Shown: piece by piece, positions 48,476 to 59,689 of the stretch
Position numbering within the stretch: position 1 is the first letter of the stretch
Layout: each line of letters opens with the position of its first letter
Assembly: GCA_051294375.1 (NCBI GenBank)
Contig: CM119265.1
Coordinates: 23,962,669 to 24,026,668, forward strand
From: Paraspadella gotoi
Taxonomy: Eukaryota > Chaetognatha
Reading direction: 5' to 3'
Length of the DNA stretch: 64,000 nucleotides
Notes under the pieces: generated by a model
The model's input: only the letters and a program-made list of their open reading frames with translations
What the model was told of the DNA's origin: nothing
The model's database searches: none
Position numbers and translations under genes: made by a program

Positions 48476-49300
48476 TTGAGATAAATACGTGTCGCTATGG
48501 TAATGAAGAAAAGGTAGAAGAGACTATAAAGACTATCTCATGACCCCTTTGTTTGGGCATTTGCTGGAGAGGGATGGAAAAGGCAACGACCGGGTCCGCT
48601 GAAGAGGCGGACATGGATATTTGTGGGGAAGGAAGGAAATTAACCGGTCTCGGGAAAGAAAATTATGGACGTATCAATTTTTTGGGGGTAACCGAGTCAG
48701 GCAATTGGTGATTAGGGGTGAAGAAAGAGGGAACGAGAGAGAGAAGAGAGCGAGGAGAGAGAGAAGAGAAGAGAGGAGAAGAGAGAAGAGAGAGAGAGAA
48801 GAGAGAGAGAGTAGAGATGAGAGAGAGGGAGAGAGAGAGAGAGAAAGAGAGAGAGAGGCTGCCCATTTATTAATAGTCGACGCGTCCAGTTTATTGATTT
48901 CCGTCTTTTTAAATCCGAACATCGATTGTGGGTCTCGGGATTTTTCATTTTTCGATTTATTCATCATTTTTCTTTTTCCTATTTTTTCTTTTTACATTTG
49001 GGGTGGGTTTTTCATATTGTTTTCGTTGTTTTCCTTTCGATGTTTATATTTAATGTGAATTTGGTGTTTTCGTACCTAATTATTGCGGAGGCCCAGACGC
49101 ACAACTTATGGATATCGTCATCAGATCATGATTCTGATACTAATCTCTAACATTGTCACCCTTGACCTTTACATTCATGTCACTGGGGAGGGGGATCCAA
49201 TTGTGATATAATCTTTTTCTTCACATTCAGATCTTTCTTTATCCTTGTCAACCTTTCACTTCTCATGAATCCGCATGGGCCAGATTATTAATCGTTTATC
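48475..49300. repeat. Inverted, low-identity duplicate of 57,380-58,210
   Basis: Reverse-complement matching gives the same markers in order: AATGAAGAAAAGG, GCATTTGCTGGAGAGGGATG, GGCAACGACC, CCGCTGAAGAGG, GGTCTC, GGGGGT, GGGGTGAAGAAAGAG, a GAGAGA array, TCCGTCTTTTTAAATCCGAAC, TTTTCGTTGTTTTCCTTTCG, TGATTCTGATACTAAT and TTGTCACC. The copy here is longer, mainly through small insertions. In the other copy the GA array coincides with the gap 57,805-57,998. It could be an old inverted duplication or a noisy read placed in reverse. Confidence 0.8.
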
Positions 49301-49358
49301 ACAATTGTAAGACTGACATCACACTGAATGTCTCGTCTCTCGAACGATCTTATCTTGT

Positions 49359-50560
49359 TTATGAGAGTGGTCGACATTTAGTCCGAAGTTGAATTCCAGT
49401 ATAGTTTCGCCTAGCATACATTCGCTGGTCACTTGCGAAGCGCACACGAGAGGCTACATCAACCGCGTAAGAGATCAGTGACGCCAATTCCTTCGGCATT
49501 AACTTCTGTGGCTCAAAATCTTTTGTCCTATGTTTTACTTGTGTATTTTTTGGCGACTTAGGAGGGGGGACTTGCCTGCCCAGCGTAGGGGTAGAGACCG
49601 AATATATCCGTTTTCCGCTTGACAGGAGCGGGGGCCAGGACAGGATTTCCTTTTCCGCGGCGTTACGCTCCCATGTGGGATCTTCCCTGGCCACTGGTAC
49701 TATTATTTAGCCGTTCCACTGCATTCCTCCCCTCTCCTACCGGCGGAGTCCTGCGCTCGACACAGATGTCCTGAGGACGGACCGGTCCCAATGCGACCGA
49801 GGAGCACGGGTGAGGGACCGCCACTGCTAACGGCCTCTCTCTGAACCATCTACCTAGGCCGAGACCGGATACTATACCATCGGAGTTGTACCGGGGGGGG
49901 AGGCCCGGGGTGCTTTGGTCCGAGGAAGGAATTTTTTTCTGTTGTCACGGCGCGGGACCGCATTAGTGTGACGGGGGATGAGGATACCAGATGACGTTTT
50001 ATTCCGGAGTTGATCCGAAGATGATCGAGCATCACGCTGGGAGTTTACCGTGGCCACGAAGCGAGGGTGAGGCAGGGATGGGGGGCCGGGGAGGCGGGGG
50101 GTGGGTCGATCGAGAATCGTCTTGGATCCGGCGGAGGGGTGCTGTCCTCGTCGTCAGGCCGGTTAGGGGGCAGGGGGGGAAGGCTGGGCGGTAGTTGCAA
50201 TTGTGCGAGTGGGCGGCGGGGACTGGGATCATGGGGGTGCTGAGGGTCCATGCGGCGAGGACGAGAATTTCTAGGATGTGTCTCACTTCCAGATGCGTGC
50301 GCTGTGGATGGAGGGAGCGCGAGGCTTTTGCATGCGTGAGTGGGGGGACCGGTCGGTCGCACCAAGAGTTGATGCCCGCGATGGGGGGACATTGCAATAT
50401 GGGCCTGGGTGGTTGCTGAGGAGAGGAGGGGATGTGCTGCTGAGTTCACAGATGATGGGGTACACGAGCGATTTGCGGGATGTGACGAGCGTGCAAGGGA
50501 GGGGGATGGCATCATCGAGTGGGGAGGAGTGAGCGGAGCGAGGTAGCAGGATCGAAGGGA
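49359..50560 (-). pseudogene. GC-rich, frameshifted coding-like tract, minus strand
   Basis: From about 50,560 down to 49,360 the composition is markedly GC-richer than the flanks, and minus-strand frames are open in overlapping pieces: a Pro/Ser/Arg-rich segment (50,515-50,045), an Arg/Ser/Asn/Pro segment (about 50,057-49,872) and a 111-residue segment (49,694-49,359) containing LSWPPLLSSGKRIYSVSTPT and LMPKELASLISYAVDVASR. The pieces look like one reading frame broken by indels, possibly the gag-like part of a retroelement, but I recognise no domain or zinc knuckle. It lies inside the region suspected to be noisy sequence, so the breaks may not be biological. Confidence 0.3.
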
Positions 50561-50776
50561 GAGTAAGAGAGGAGGGCGGCCAGTATGAGATCATGTAATA
50601 ATCGCTGGAGTGTTTTAATAGACGTTTAAGTTATCAAGAGTTTTTTTTAATTCATGATATTGATTTCTTTTTTTTTTATAAAGTAGTGCTATGTATTCTT
50701 TATCTTGTTCACAGATAATGAGGCTACTTAAGAGGACGAAAGTTATAAATTNNNNNNNNNNNNNNNNNNNNNNNNN

Positions 50777-51420
50777 CAAGTTGCGGCAAGTTGCCGCATC
50801 TTGAGGGCGGACATTTATAAGAAGTCGCGCGTGCGCGGCGAGTTGCAAGTTGCATCTCGCAGCGAGGGGGATGTGTGCGCTGGAGGACGACCCAGTTTGT
50901 GCAAGAGTGTTTTTTGTTTGTAAAAAATGACGTAAAATATAATAAAACGGAATTATTACGTTAAATGTGAACAATACGTGGCGTAGTTAAGAAATGAAAA
51001 TAATTTTTATATTTTGAGCTACAACCAACATGAAGTGTTCTGGAAGAAGCCAACTGCAGTTGCTTTTTTCCGGAAATTTCAGACAAAATCAGAATCTTTT
51101 TCACGTACGAATTTAAGGGAAAGAAAAGAGGAATTCAATTCAATTCTGTTTTGACGAGAGAGAGAGNNNNNNNNNNNNNNNNNNNNNNNNNNNNNNNNNN
51201 NNNNNNNNNNNNNNNNNNNNNNNNNNNNNNNNNNNNNNNNNNNNNNNNNNNNNNNNNNNNNNNNNNNNNNNNNNNNNNNNNNNNNNNNNNNNNNNNNNNN
51301 NNNNNNNNNNNNNNNNNNNNNNNNNNNNNNNNNNNNNNNNNNNNNNNNNNNNNNNNNNNNNNNNNNNNNNNNNNTTTAGCGAAAGTCATAAAAAGATATT
51401 ATCGCAGCTACGCTTCGCTA
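50777..51420 (+). repeat. Direct repeat 2, cleaner copy of 45,870-46,445
   Basis: It starts right after a 25-N gap (50,752-50,776) with CAAGTTGCGGCAAGTTGCCGC and contains the ordered markers listed for the first copy. The gap 51,167-51,374 interrupts it inside GAGAGA. After GCTACGCTTCGCTATTTA the two copies diverge. Confidence 0.85.
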
Positions 51421-52320
51421 TTTACGGCTTATTATCTACTCGCTTACTATTTTTCTCTCTTTTTATCTCGTTCTTGTCTCCTTTACAAAACTTTTGCCAA
51501 AAAGACCACCGACATTTTATATTAACTTATGTGCTATTACTTTTTTCGACAAAAAAAATAAACAAAAAAAANNNNNNNNNNNNNNNNNNNNNNNNNNNNN
51601 NNNNNNNNNNNNNNNNNNNNNNNNNNNNNNNNNNNNNNNNNNNNNNNNNNNNNNNNNNNNNNNNNNNNNNNNNNNNNNNNNNNNNNNNNNNNNNNNNNNN
51701 NNNNNNNNNNNNNNNNNNNNNNNNNNNNNNNNNNNNNNNNNNNNNNNNNNNNNNNNNNNNNNNNNNNNNNNNNNNNNNNNNNNNNNNNNNNNNNNNNNNN
51801 NNNNNNNNNNNNNNNNNNNNNNNNNNNNNNNNNNNNNNNNNNNNNNNNNNNNNNNNNNNNNNNNNNNNNNNNNNNNNNNNNNNNNNNNNNNNNNNNNNNN
51901 NNNNNNNNNNNNNNNNNNNNNNNNNNNNNNNNNNNNNNNNNNNNNNNNNNNNNNNNNNNNNNNNNNNNNNNNNNNNNNNNNNNNNNNNNNNNNNNNNNNN
52001 NNNNNNNNNNNNNNNNNNNNNNNNNNNNNNNNNNNNNNNNNNNNNNNNNNNNNNNNNNNNNNNNNNNNNNNNNNNNNNNNNNNNNNNNNNNNNNNNNNNN
52101 NNNNNNNNNNNNNNNNNNNNNNNNNNNNNNNNNNNNNNNNNNNNNNNNNNNNNNNNNNNNNNNNNNNNNNNNNNNNNNNNNNNNNNNNNNNNNNNNNNNN
52201 NNNNNNNNNNNNNNNNNNNNNNNNNNNNNNNNNNNNNNNNNNNNNNNNNNNNNNNNNNNNNNNNNNNNNNNNNNNNNNNNNNNNNNNNNNNNNNNNNNNN
52301 NNNNNNNNNNNNNNNNNNNN

Positions 52321-52530
52321 GTTTTAGGAATTCCTGAAGGCGGCGCTAGCAGTCCTTTAGTTTTGAGGTTTTTTTCTGTCTTAACAAATGAGCAGGCAAA
52401 TTATATGTATTTTTAAGGTAAGTCGGATAGATCGACAGATGGACATACTGACTGACCGACAGAGCGACCGAAAAGTGATTTATATAGTCGCTCCGCGAGT
52501 GCTCGCGGCGCAACTATAAAGGAGGGGAAA
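52321..52530 (+). mobile_element. HINE-like element, copy 5 (best hairpin)
   Basis: After the 749-N gap 51,572-52,320 the copy reads GTTTTAGGAATTCCTGAAGG CGGCGCTAGC, AACAAATGAGCA, TTATATGTATTTTTAAGGTA, the tract ACTGACTGACCGACAGAGCG, and the terminal hairpin. The hairpin arms are TATAGTCGCTCCGCGAG (52,483-52,499) and CTCGCGGCGCAACTATA (52,502-52,518), 17 bp each with two mismatches and a TG loop. No coding capacity is seen, so it must be non-autonomous. Confidence 0.82.
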
Positions 52531-52899
52531 CGGAGGAAGAAATATGAAAGAGATGATAGAGAGAAGAATGAGAAAGGAAAATGAAAAAAAAAAACGACGG
52601 AGACGGGCGTGGGGTGGATTTGGCGGGGAGGATTTAAAAGAAAGGGAAAGATTTACGATGTTAGAGAAGGATTTAGGGACACAGGAATTTTGAACGATAA
52701 GGAAGGATTTGAGAAATAATCGTGGATTTGATGGTACATGGAAGGATTTGTGAGGAAAGCAAAAGAGATTTGGAGGGTAATGGGAACGGAAGAAACATTT
52801 ACTTTTTTTTTGTTCCGGTGAAACTTAATTTCCAGCTCAATCACACACTTCCTTACCCACACACAAAATTTTAAGTCAATCAACCCATCCACTCATGAG

Positions 52900-53093
52900 T
52901 AATTAGCGTTCAAATCTATGTTTGGACAGACAGACAGACGGACGGACAGACGATTTGGGCATTATTTATCATAATTGGATTATCTGACATGATCTAAGTG
53001 ACTAACCGACAAGATTTTGGGGTGGGACCGACGGACCGATAATGTGAATCGTGCGTAGAACCGAAATCTGTAAGCAGATCCGGTGAAAAATGA
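52900..53093. repeat. GACA/GACG tetranucleotide tract
   Basis: ACAGACAGACAGACGGACGG at 52,925-52,950, with ACCGACGGACCG further on (53,025-53,037). These resemble the tract of the HINE-like element, but no hairpin is visible before the gap 53,094-53,281. Confidence 0.6.
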
Positions 53094-53392
53094 NNNNNNN
53101 NNNNNNNNNNNNNNNNNNNNNNNNNNNNNNNNNNNNNNNNNNNNNNNNNNNNNNNNNNNNNNNNNNNNNNNNNNNNNNNNNNNNNNNNNNNNNNNNNNNN
53201 NNNNNNNNNNNNNNNNNNNNNNNNNNNNNNNNNNNNNNNNNNNNNNNNNNNNNNNNNNNNNNNNNNNNNNNNNNNNNNNNNCAAAGGGTTCAAAGCGAAT
53301 TCCCGAAGAAAAGGGAAACTGGGTGAGTTCATCCGAGTCGCGAGGTGAGGCGCCGATGTCACGGAAAATTGTGACGAAGAAACTTTGAAGTG

Positions 53393-53770
53393 AAAAGATT
53401 AAAAATGGAGGAAAGGTGAAGGTTGATGGAGTTAGGAGGGGAGTTTGGGATGGAGGAAAAGGGATGAGAAATGGAAACTTGATGGAGAAAAGATTAAAAA
53501 TGGAGGAAAGGTGAAGGTTGATGGAGTTAGGAAGATGGAGGGAGGGAGGAAAGTGATGGGAAATGGAAACATGATGGAGAAAAGATTAAAATGGAGGAAA
53601 GGTGAAGGTTGATGGAGTTAGGAGGGGAGTTTGGGATGGAGGAAAGGGATGAGAAATGAAAACTCGATGGAGAAAAGATTAAAATGGAGGAAAGGTGAAG
53701 GTTGATGGAGTTAGGGGAGTTGGGGAGGGAGGAAAGGGATGAGAAATGGAAACTTGAAGGAGAAAAGATT
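53393..53770. repeat. 90-95 bp purine-rich tandem repeat, four units
   Basis: AAAAGATTAAAAATGGAGG starts at 53,393, 53,488, 53,580, 53,673 and, degenerate, 53,763. Each is followed by AAGGTGAAGGTTGATGGAG. All units are nearly pure purine on the plus strand. Confidence 0.92.
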
Positions 53771-54327
53771 AAAAAAGGAGGAAAAAAAGAAGAAAAGAAA
53801 GAGAGGTGGAGCCTGAGAGGAAGAAGAAAAGAGAGGTGGAGGAAAGAAGGCGGAAGAGAATTTGGAGAAAACAAAGAAAAGAGATATGATAGAGAAGTAC
53901 GCTCAGAACATATCACAACGCCGAAACGAAAAGAGAGGTAGGGGACAGAGGAAGAGGAGGAGGAGAGGGAGTCCCTGTTCTTTGTTGTCAGCATCGATGA
54001 TCAGTGGCGCTGCATTTGGTTGAGAATTGATCGGTCGACATAACGCGCCCGAAACAAAAGAGAGTAGGGGAGGGAGTACGTAAAGAAGGCAGGAGAAGAG
54101 GGAGTCCCTGTATCTTCCTTTGTTAGTCAGCAATCGAAGGTTGAACCACCTGGCGCCAAGACTGGATGGTTATCGCCGTCGACATTCATCTACTCTCCTT
54201 TCCGTCAACACACTCCGCCCATCGACTCGCCTCGCGAATTAGAGTCCTCCTCGTTCCTTCATCTTTCTTCTTCNNNNNNNNNNNNNNNNNNNNNNNNNNN
54301 NNNNNNNNNNNNNNNNNNNNNNNNNNN

Positions 54328-54680
54328 TTCTTCTTTTCTCTTCTTCCTCCTTTTTTCTTCTTCCTTCATTTCTTTTCTGTTTTCTTCTTTCTCCTTTTTT
54401 CTTTTCTTACTTTTTTTCTTCCTTCCTTTTTTCTTCTTCCTTCCATTTTTTCTTTTTCCTTCCTTTTTCTTCAGTTTTCTTCTACCTAATTTTTTCTTCT
54501 CTTCCTTTTTTTTCTTCCTTCCTTTTTCTATTTCTCATAACTCATTTTTTTCTACTTTGGTTTTTTCTTTTTCATGTTCTACGTTTTCTCTTTCTATTTT
54601 TCATTTCTTTCTTTTAATTTATTTTGTTTTTTCCTCTCTTCCTTTTTTTCTTATATTCTTTTTCTCTCTTAAAAAAATAT
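54328..54680. repeat. Homopyrimidine-rich TTCTTCC tract
   Basis: About 350 bp dominated by TTTTTCTTCCTTCC-like units, bordered on the left by the gap 54,274-54,327 that also begins in CTTCTTC. Confidence 0.85.
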
Positions 54681-54998
54681 CATTGCACTGAAAACAAAAG
54701 AATGAAACAAGATGTCAGTTTCAGATTATTTTCTGTCAAAGAACGAAAACAATTTTCGCGGAATTAATTAATCAAGTTTGTTTAAAAAACAATAGTTAAG
54801 CCTCTCTCTCTTTCTCTCCGTCCGAAATTAATCTAAGAAAGCGGAATATTTTTCATTAGCTCAGAACTCAATTCTCTCTCTCCGTTAATCCGATTTTCGA
54901 GAGAAGAAAATGTTTCTCAATCTCGAAAATAGACGTCGCTGTCAAGCTGTCCGGGGGAAACTAACAGAGCTTGCTTCGCCAAGCTTGCCAAACGAAGA

Positions 54999-55003
<5 letters not shown>

Positions 55004-55083
<80 letters not shown>
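55004..55083. repeat. (GA)n microsatellite
   Basis: About 80 bp with one interruption. A (CT)n array is at 55,504-55,588, so the two form a potential fold-back pair 420 bp apart. The 55,090-55,490 interval between them is AT-rich with TTGGTTGGTTG repeats and no gene. Confidence 0.93.
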
Positions 55084-55086
<3 letters not shown>

Positions 55087-55505
55087 CTGAATTCACGGCG
55101 CGTGGATTAATAAAGGGATGAATTTGTGGATGAAAACATTTCATGCGGACGCTGGGCGGTCGAATAACAAATTATGTGTCGCAAGTTGATTGGTTGGTTA
55201 TTTTATTGGCTTGTTGGTTGGTTGTTTGGTTGTTTGTATTTTACCAAGCTCGGTCAGTTTGTTGAAATGTTCATTTGTCTTTCAGTTCGTTCGTTTAAAT
55301 GTTATATAATATAATTTATGAGGTGGCTGTGGTATTCCTCCCACACGGGATTCCTCCATTTATTATAACTTCCATTAATTTATTCATTTAATAATTTACT
55401 CCCTTTATATCTTCATTCATTGTTTAATAAATATTTAATCAATTAATTAGTTTTTTAATAATTTATATTTTTATTCATTTTATTGATTCCCATCCCATCC
55501 CATCT

Positions 55506-55589
<84 letters not shown>

Positions 55590-55591
<2 letters not shown>

Positions 55592-56295
55592 TCTCCTTTG
55601 ACGAAGCACCCGTGACGCGGTTGGCCTTTTTCCCTTCGCCATCCCTCGTCGCACGAACCATTAAACCCTTGGCGTTAAAAAACGTGGCGTTGCGTTCGGC
55701 GGCGCGCGACGTCCGTCCTCCACTTCCGGTGGAACTTGAAGCGCGAGAGGAAAAAAAAAAACCGGGCGGCGTCCAAACAAATTTTCTCATCCGAGTCGAA
55801 CGGCGCGTGCGCCTTCCTGTGTTGTCTGTCGGCCTGTCTGTCTGGCTCCATTTGGTTGTCAGGCTGTCCGATTGCCCGCCTGCTTGCCTGTCTGCCCGAC
55901 AGTTTTTCTTTTTCCTTCCTTCCATTCATTCTGTCCTTCCTACCATCCTAACACCTTTCTTTCCTTTGATTCCTTCTTTCCTTCCTTCCTTCCTTCCTTC
56001 CTTCCTTCCTTCCTTTTTTCATCACTTCCTTCTTTTTTTCCATCCATCCTTTTTTTCCTCCTTCCGCGAAACCGCGACACAGGACCTGTCAGTCCCTGAG
56101 TGACAACTTTGGTGACGAGCCTTTGCGTGACAAAGGAGAGTGACCCCCTAAAGAGTGACAAACCAATGACAGAGAGCGAAAAATGGAATGCGTAGACTTT
56201 GTTAGGAGAAAGGCCGCGTGAAAGAAAAGCTGGAAACATTAATTGGACTATAATGTTTGAGAAACTGAAGTATAAATGTAATCGTGCATTATTAT
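55590..56295. other. Mixed stretch with CTGT and CCTT tetranucleotide tracts
   Basis: A CpG-rich segment (55,675-55,740), CTGTC/GCCTGTCTG-type repeats (55,825-55,905) and CCTT repeats (55,975-56,015). No supported gene. Confidence 0.5.
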
Positions 56296-56400
56296 ATGAA
56301 ATTGGTACAACCAATATAAAAATTATCCATCCATTTAATAAATAAGCTATCTTGTCCCTGACTTTGGACAGGCTTTGGTGGTTTAAAGCGCCAAATCCTA
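56296..56400 (+). repeat. TTGGTACAACCAA-family copy
   Basis: TGAAATTGGTACAACCAATA, AAAATTATCCATCCATTTAA, TAAATAAGCTATCTTG and GGACAGGCTTTGGTGGTTTA match 35,906-36,000 closely, with truncation after that. Confidence 0.8.
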
Positions 56401-57380
56401 AGACTGTATATGAAAATTGCACGAAAATGCGCCTTTAAACTTAAATTAAAGTTATAATAATTTTATAATGCGATGGAATTTTTTTTCGATGAGATCTGAA
56501 AAATCAAACTTCTGCCGTCGTTCGACGCCGATGAATGTCGGTTCGAGAATCAATAAGAGAGAACAGAGTCGCTGAGAAAAAAGACGGAAAGAGAGAAAAG
56601 CTCGAAACAGAAAAAAGAATTATTACCGAAGGCAAACAAAGAATCGTAACGACTGGAAGGACTGAGAGGAGGAGTGGGGTTGGGGAGAGGGCAGAGGGGG
56701 CAAAGGGAGAGGGGAGTGGGGGAAAGGATAAAGTCTTGATGGAAGCGGTGAGTCGCTATAGATTAGGATGAAGAAGGATGCAAAGATCGAGGCTGAATAA
56801 TGTAGATTGTGAATAAATAAACAATTATAAAAAAAAATATGAATAAAAAAACTTTGAATAAAACACAGGATATAAGATAATGGCGTCGATCACTGATGTC
56901 GAACCGCAAATGGTACATATGAAAGCAATCAGCAACAGCAATTGCAGTCATCGCGGATCATTGAGACGACGGATGAAAGCTGCGATCAGCGATGGAAATT
57001 AGAATTTCCTCGGATGGAAGCAATGATCAGCGACGACAATTGCAACTGCAACCGCTGACGAAGGACGACGCCGATCAAGAGATCGAGGACGGCGTCCGTC
57101 GTGGAAACTCAGCGGAGCTCGATGGAACTGGGGAAAAGTCAGTGGACCGACTAATGGGGAAAAATCTCTCGACCAAAGAGGTAAACTCGAGGAAGATGGT
57201 CGGAGGGAGGGAGAGAGGGAGACGGGGGGGAGAGAGGGAGGAATCGTGGAGGAGGAGACGGAGGAAGAGGAAGGAAAAGAGTGGAGGAAGAAAGGGAGGA
57301 AGCGGAAAGGAATCGTGAGCGGAGGAAGTGCAAAAAAAGAAAAAAGGAAGATTGAGAAGAATTGCGAAGGTGATGAGTTG
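56400..57380. other. Purine-leaning stretch, no recognised gene
   Basis: A plus-strand frame at 56,992-57,318 (108 residues, ending in Arg/Gly/Glu-rich repeats) and one at 56,535-56,771 are open, but composition is biased and no domain is visible. Degenerate GATCAGCGA-type repeats (56,890-57,080) are the only pattern. Confidence 0.4.
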
Positions 57381-57382
57381 AA

Positions 57383-57565
57383 GGAGGAATGAGAAAGGAA
57401 AGGGAAAGGAAAGAAAGATGAGAGAAAGAGAATAATTGGAGGAATGAGAAAGGAAAGGGAAAGGAAAGAAAGATGAGAGAAAGATAATAATTGGAGGAAT
57501 GAGAAAGGAAAGGGAAAGGAAAGAAAGATGAGAGAAAGATAATAATTGGAGGAATGAGAAAGGAA
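57383..57565. repeat. 55-bp purine-rich tandem repeat, about 3.3 units
   Basis: GGAGGAATGAGAAAGGAAAG begins at 57,383, 57,438, 57,493 and 57,548, exactly 55 bp apart. This is part of the region that has an inverted counterpart at 48.5-49.3 kb, where only one unit-like stretch is recognisable. Confidence 0.92.
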
Positions 57566-58290
57566 GGTGACAAGTTAGAATTAGACAGAATCAGACTGAG
57601 ACGAAGTGTGCCGCAAATGAGGTCGAAAAAACAAATACAATTAAAGATAAACATCGAAAGGAAAACAACGAAAACAATTATGAAAAAAAAATGTAAAAAG
57701 AAAAAAGAAAAAGAAAAAGAGAAAAATCGAAAAAGAAAAAGAGAAAAATCGATGTTCGGATTAAAAAGACGGAAACAAAACTGGACGGTCGACATAAAAG
57801 AGGCNNNNNNNNNNNNNNNNNNNNNNNNNNNNNNNNNNNNNNNNNNNNNNNNNNNNNNNNNNNNNNNNNNNNNNNNNNNNNNNNNNNNNNNNNNNNNNNN
57901 NNNNNNNNNNNNNNNNNNNNNNNNNNNNNNNNNNNNNNNNNNNNNNNNNNNNNNNNNNNNNNNNNNNNNNNNNNNNNNNNNNNNNNNNNNNNNNNNNNCT
58001 CTCTCTCTCTCGCCACTCTTCTTCACCCCCAAAAATGCTGATGGTTACCAAAAAAGAAGAGAATTTCTTGAGACCGGAATTCCTCTCAAAAAATATGGCC
58101 TCTTCAGCGGAGGTCGTTGCCTTTCATCCCTCTCAGCAAATGCAAAAAAGGGGATGAGAAGCTTTATAGTTCTTCCACCTTTTTTCATTACATACGGGAG
58201 TTTTACTTCAAGTAGTTACATCCGGACACTACGTGCTCACAGCGCATGTCACCGAAATGAAATCTATGACAATGGTTAGTGGTTACTCTT

Positions 58291-58316
58291 AAACCAAAGA
58301 TTATTCTTTGGTTTAA
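58291..58316. other. Perfect 11-bp inverted repeat (hairpin)
   Basis: TAAACCAAAGA, loop TTAT, TCTTTGGTTTA. It is followed by ATAAAAAAGCTATCTTC, which resembles the ATAAATAAGCTATCTTG part of the TTGGTACAACCAA family, just before a 10-N gap (58,333-58,342). It may be a variant end of that family. Confidence 0.7.
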
Positions 58317-59060
58317 TAAAAAAGCTATCTTCNNNNNNNNNNAGGCAAAACCGTTAAACTCGCAGCAACTATTTTAATACAATAAGTTAAAAGGTAGATT
58401 TTCTACAAACAAGATAAGTCCCATCCCGACTTCACCTCCTAAGAATTCCCTCAAAGTCAAACAAAAGTTTCTGGTCATTTTCTTTCGATGTTCCTTTGTT
58501 TGATGAACTTTTGATTCCGAGGTCAGAGGTCACCTCTGCCTCGACGACCCCGGGGTCCTTGACCACGCGTCCCCGTTACCTCTTCAGGCCATCCTCATTA
58601 AATCTGACTTGATCGATTAAAATTGAAATTGGGAAGAAATCGATTATAGAAAACGAACANNNNNNNNNNNNNNNNNNNNNNNNNNNNNNNNNNNNNNNNN
58701 NNNNNNNNNNNNNNNNNNNNNNNNNNNNNNNNNNNNNNNNNNNNNNNNNNNNNNNNNNNNNNNTCTCTCTCTCTGGCATTAGAAAAGGGTCATCGATTCG
58801 TCGACTCGAAGCTCGAGAAGGTTTCTTCGTGGGTCACGTGATCCCGAAGAAAGTGGAGGCTTTGATCTCGAGACATTAACTCTAGGGTTAACGCTGCAGC
58901 GATAATGGTGATAATGTAGTGCTAATGTAGAGATAATGTTTTATGAATATTGTAATTATATTATATTATATTTCTCTCTCATCTAATTCAATAACCATTT
59001 AATGTTACATTTGTAAAAAAAAAAATTAATACTTTTGAATAACTTAGTATATTTACTTAC

Positions 59061-59151
59061 CGTCGCAAACAATAGATTTTCCGACATCAAGGAAAACGCA
59101 CTGCAGAATTTTCTTGAGGTCGTGGGGGCTAAAAATAACGACGAAGTCGAA

Positions 59152-59184
<33 letters not shown>
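59061..59184 (-). CDS. Candidate exon fragment with (GAC/GTC)n, strand uncertain
   Basis: On the minus strand the sequence is open from the (GTC)n array to a perfect donor, GCGACG|GTAAGTAAAT (GTAAGT = 59,060-59,055). One minus frame gives SPHDLKKILQCVFLDVGKS. The plus strand is also open and coding-like, giving RFSDIKENALQNFLEVVGAK then an Asp run into the gap 59,185-59,293. The exact donor favours the minus strand. No domain is recognised. Confidence 0.28.
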
Positions 59185-59384
59185 NNNNNNNNNNNNNNNN
59201 NNNNNNNNNNNNNNNNNNNNNNNNNNNNNNNNNNNNNNNNNNNNNNNNNNNNNNNNNNNNNNNNNNNNNNNNNNNNNNNNNNNNNNNNNNNNNCCTTTCC
59301 TTTCCTCTGCCCGCGCGATTCTTGGACGTGATAAGATTACAAGTAGAACTTTCCCCTTTTTATGGAAAAAGGTTGTTATGGCGG

Positions 59385-59625
59385 GAAAGGGAAAAGGAGG
59401 AGAAGGAGGGGGGAGAGGGGAGAGGTAATAAGGAAGAGAAAGAAGGGAAAAGGAGGAGAAGGAGGGGGGAGAGAGGGAGAGGTAATAAGGAAGAAAAAGA
59501 GGGAAAAAGGAGGAGAAGGAGGGGGAGAGAGGGAGAGGTAATAAGGAGAGAAAGAAGGGAAAAGGAGGAGAAGGAGGGGGGAGAGAGGGAGAGGTAATAA
59601 GGAAGAGAAAGAAGGGAAAAGGGAA
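59385..59625. repeat. About 56-bp purine tandem repeat, four units
   Basis: GGTAATAAGGAAGAGAAAG recurs, with TAATAAGG at 59,426, 59,483, 59,539 and 59,594, separated by GGAGGAGAAGGAGGGGGGAG. Spacing falls 57, 56, 55. Confidence 0.92.
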
Positions 59626-59689
59626 GATAGAAATAAAAAATATAAGGAAAAAATAGGGAACAGGAAAATGAAAATTAAGAACGGTAATT

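Noticed and set aside
51474-52337. Very long open frames across N gaps (also 26,439-27,075, 27,030-27,748 and 28,480-28,924)
   Set aside because: The bulk is undetermined sequence; the few real residues at each end show no coding signal.
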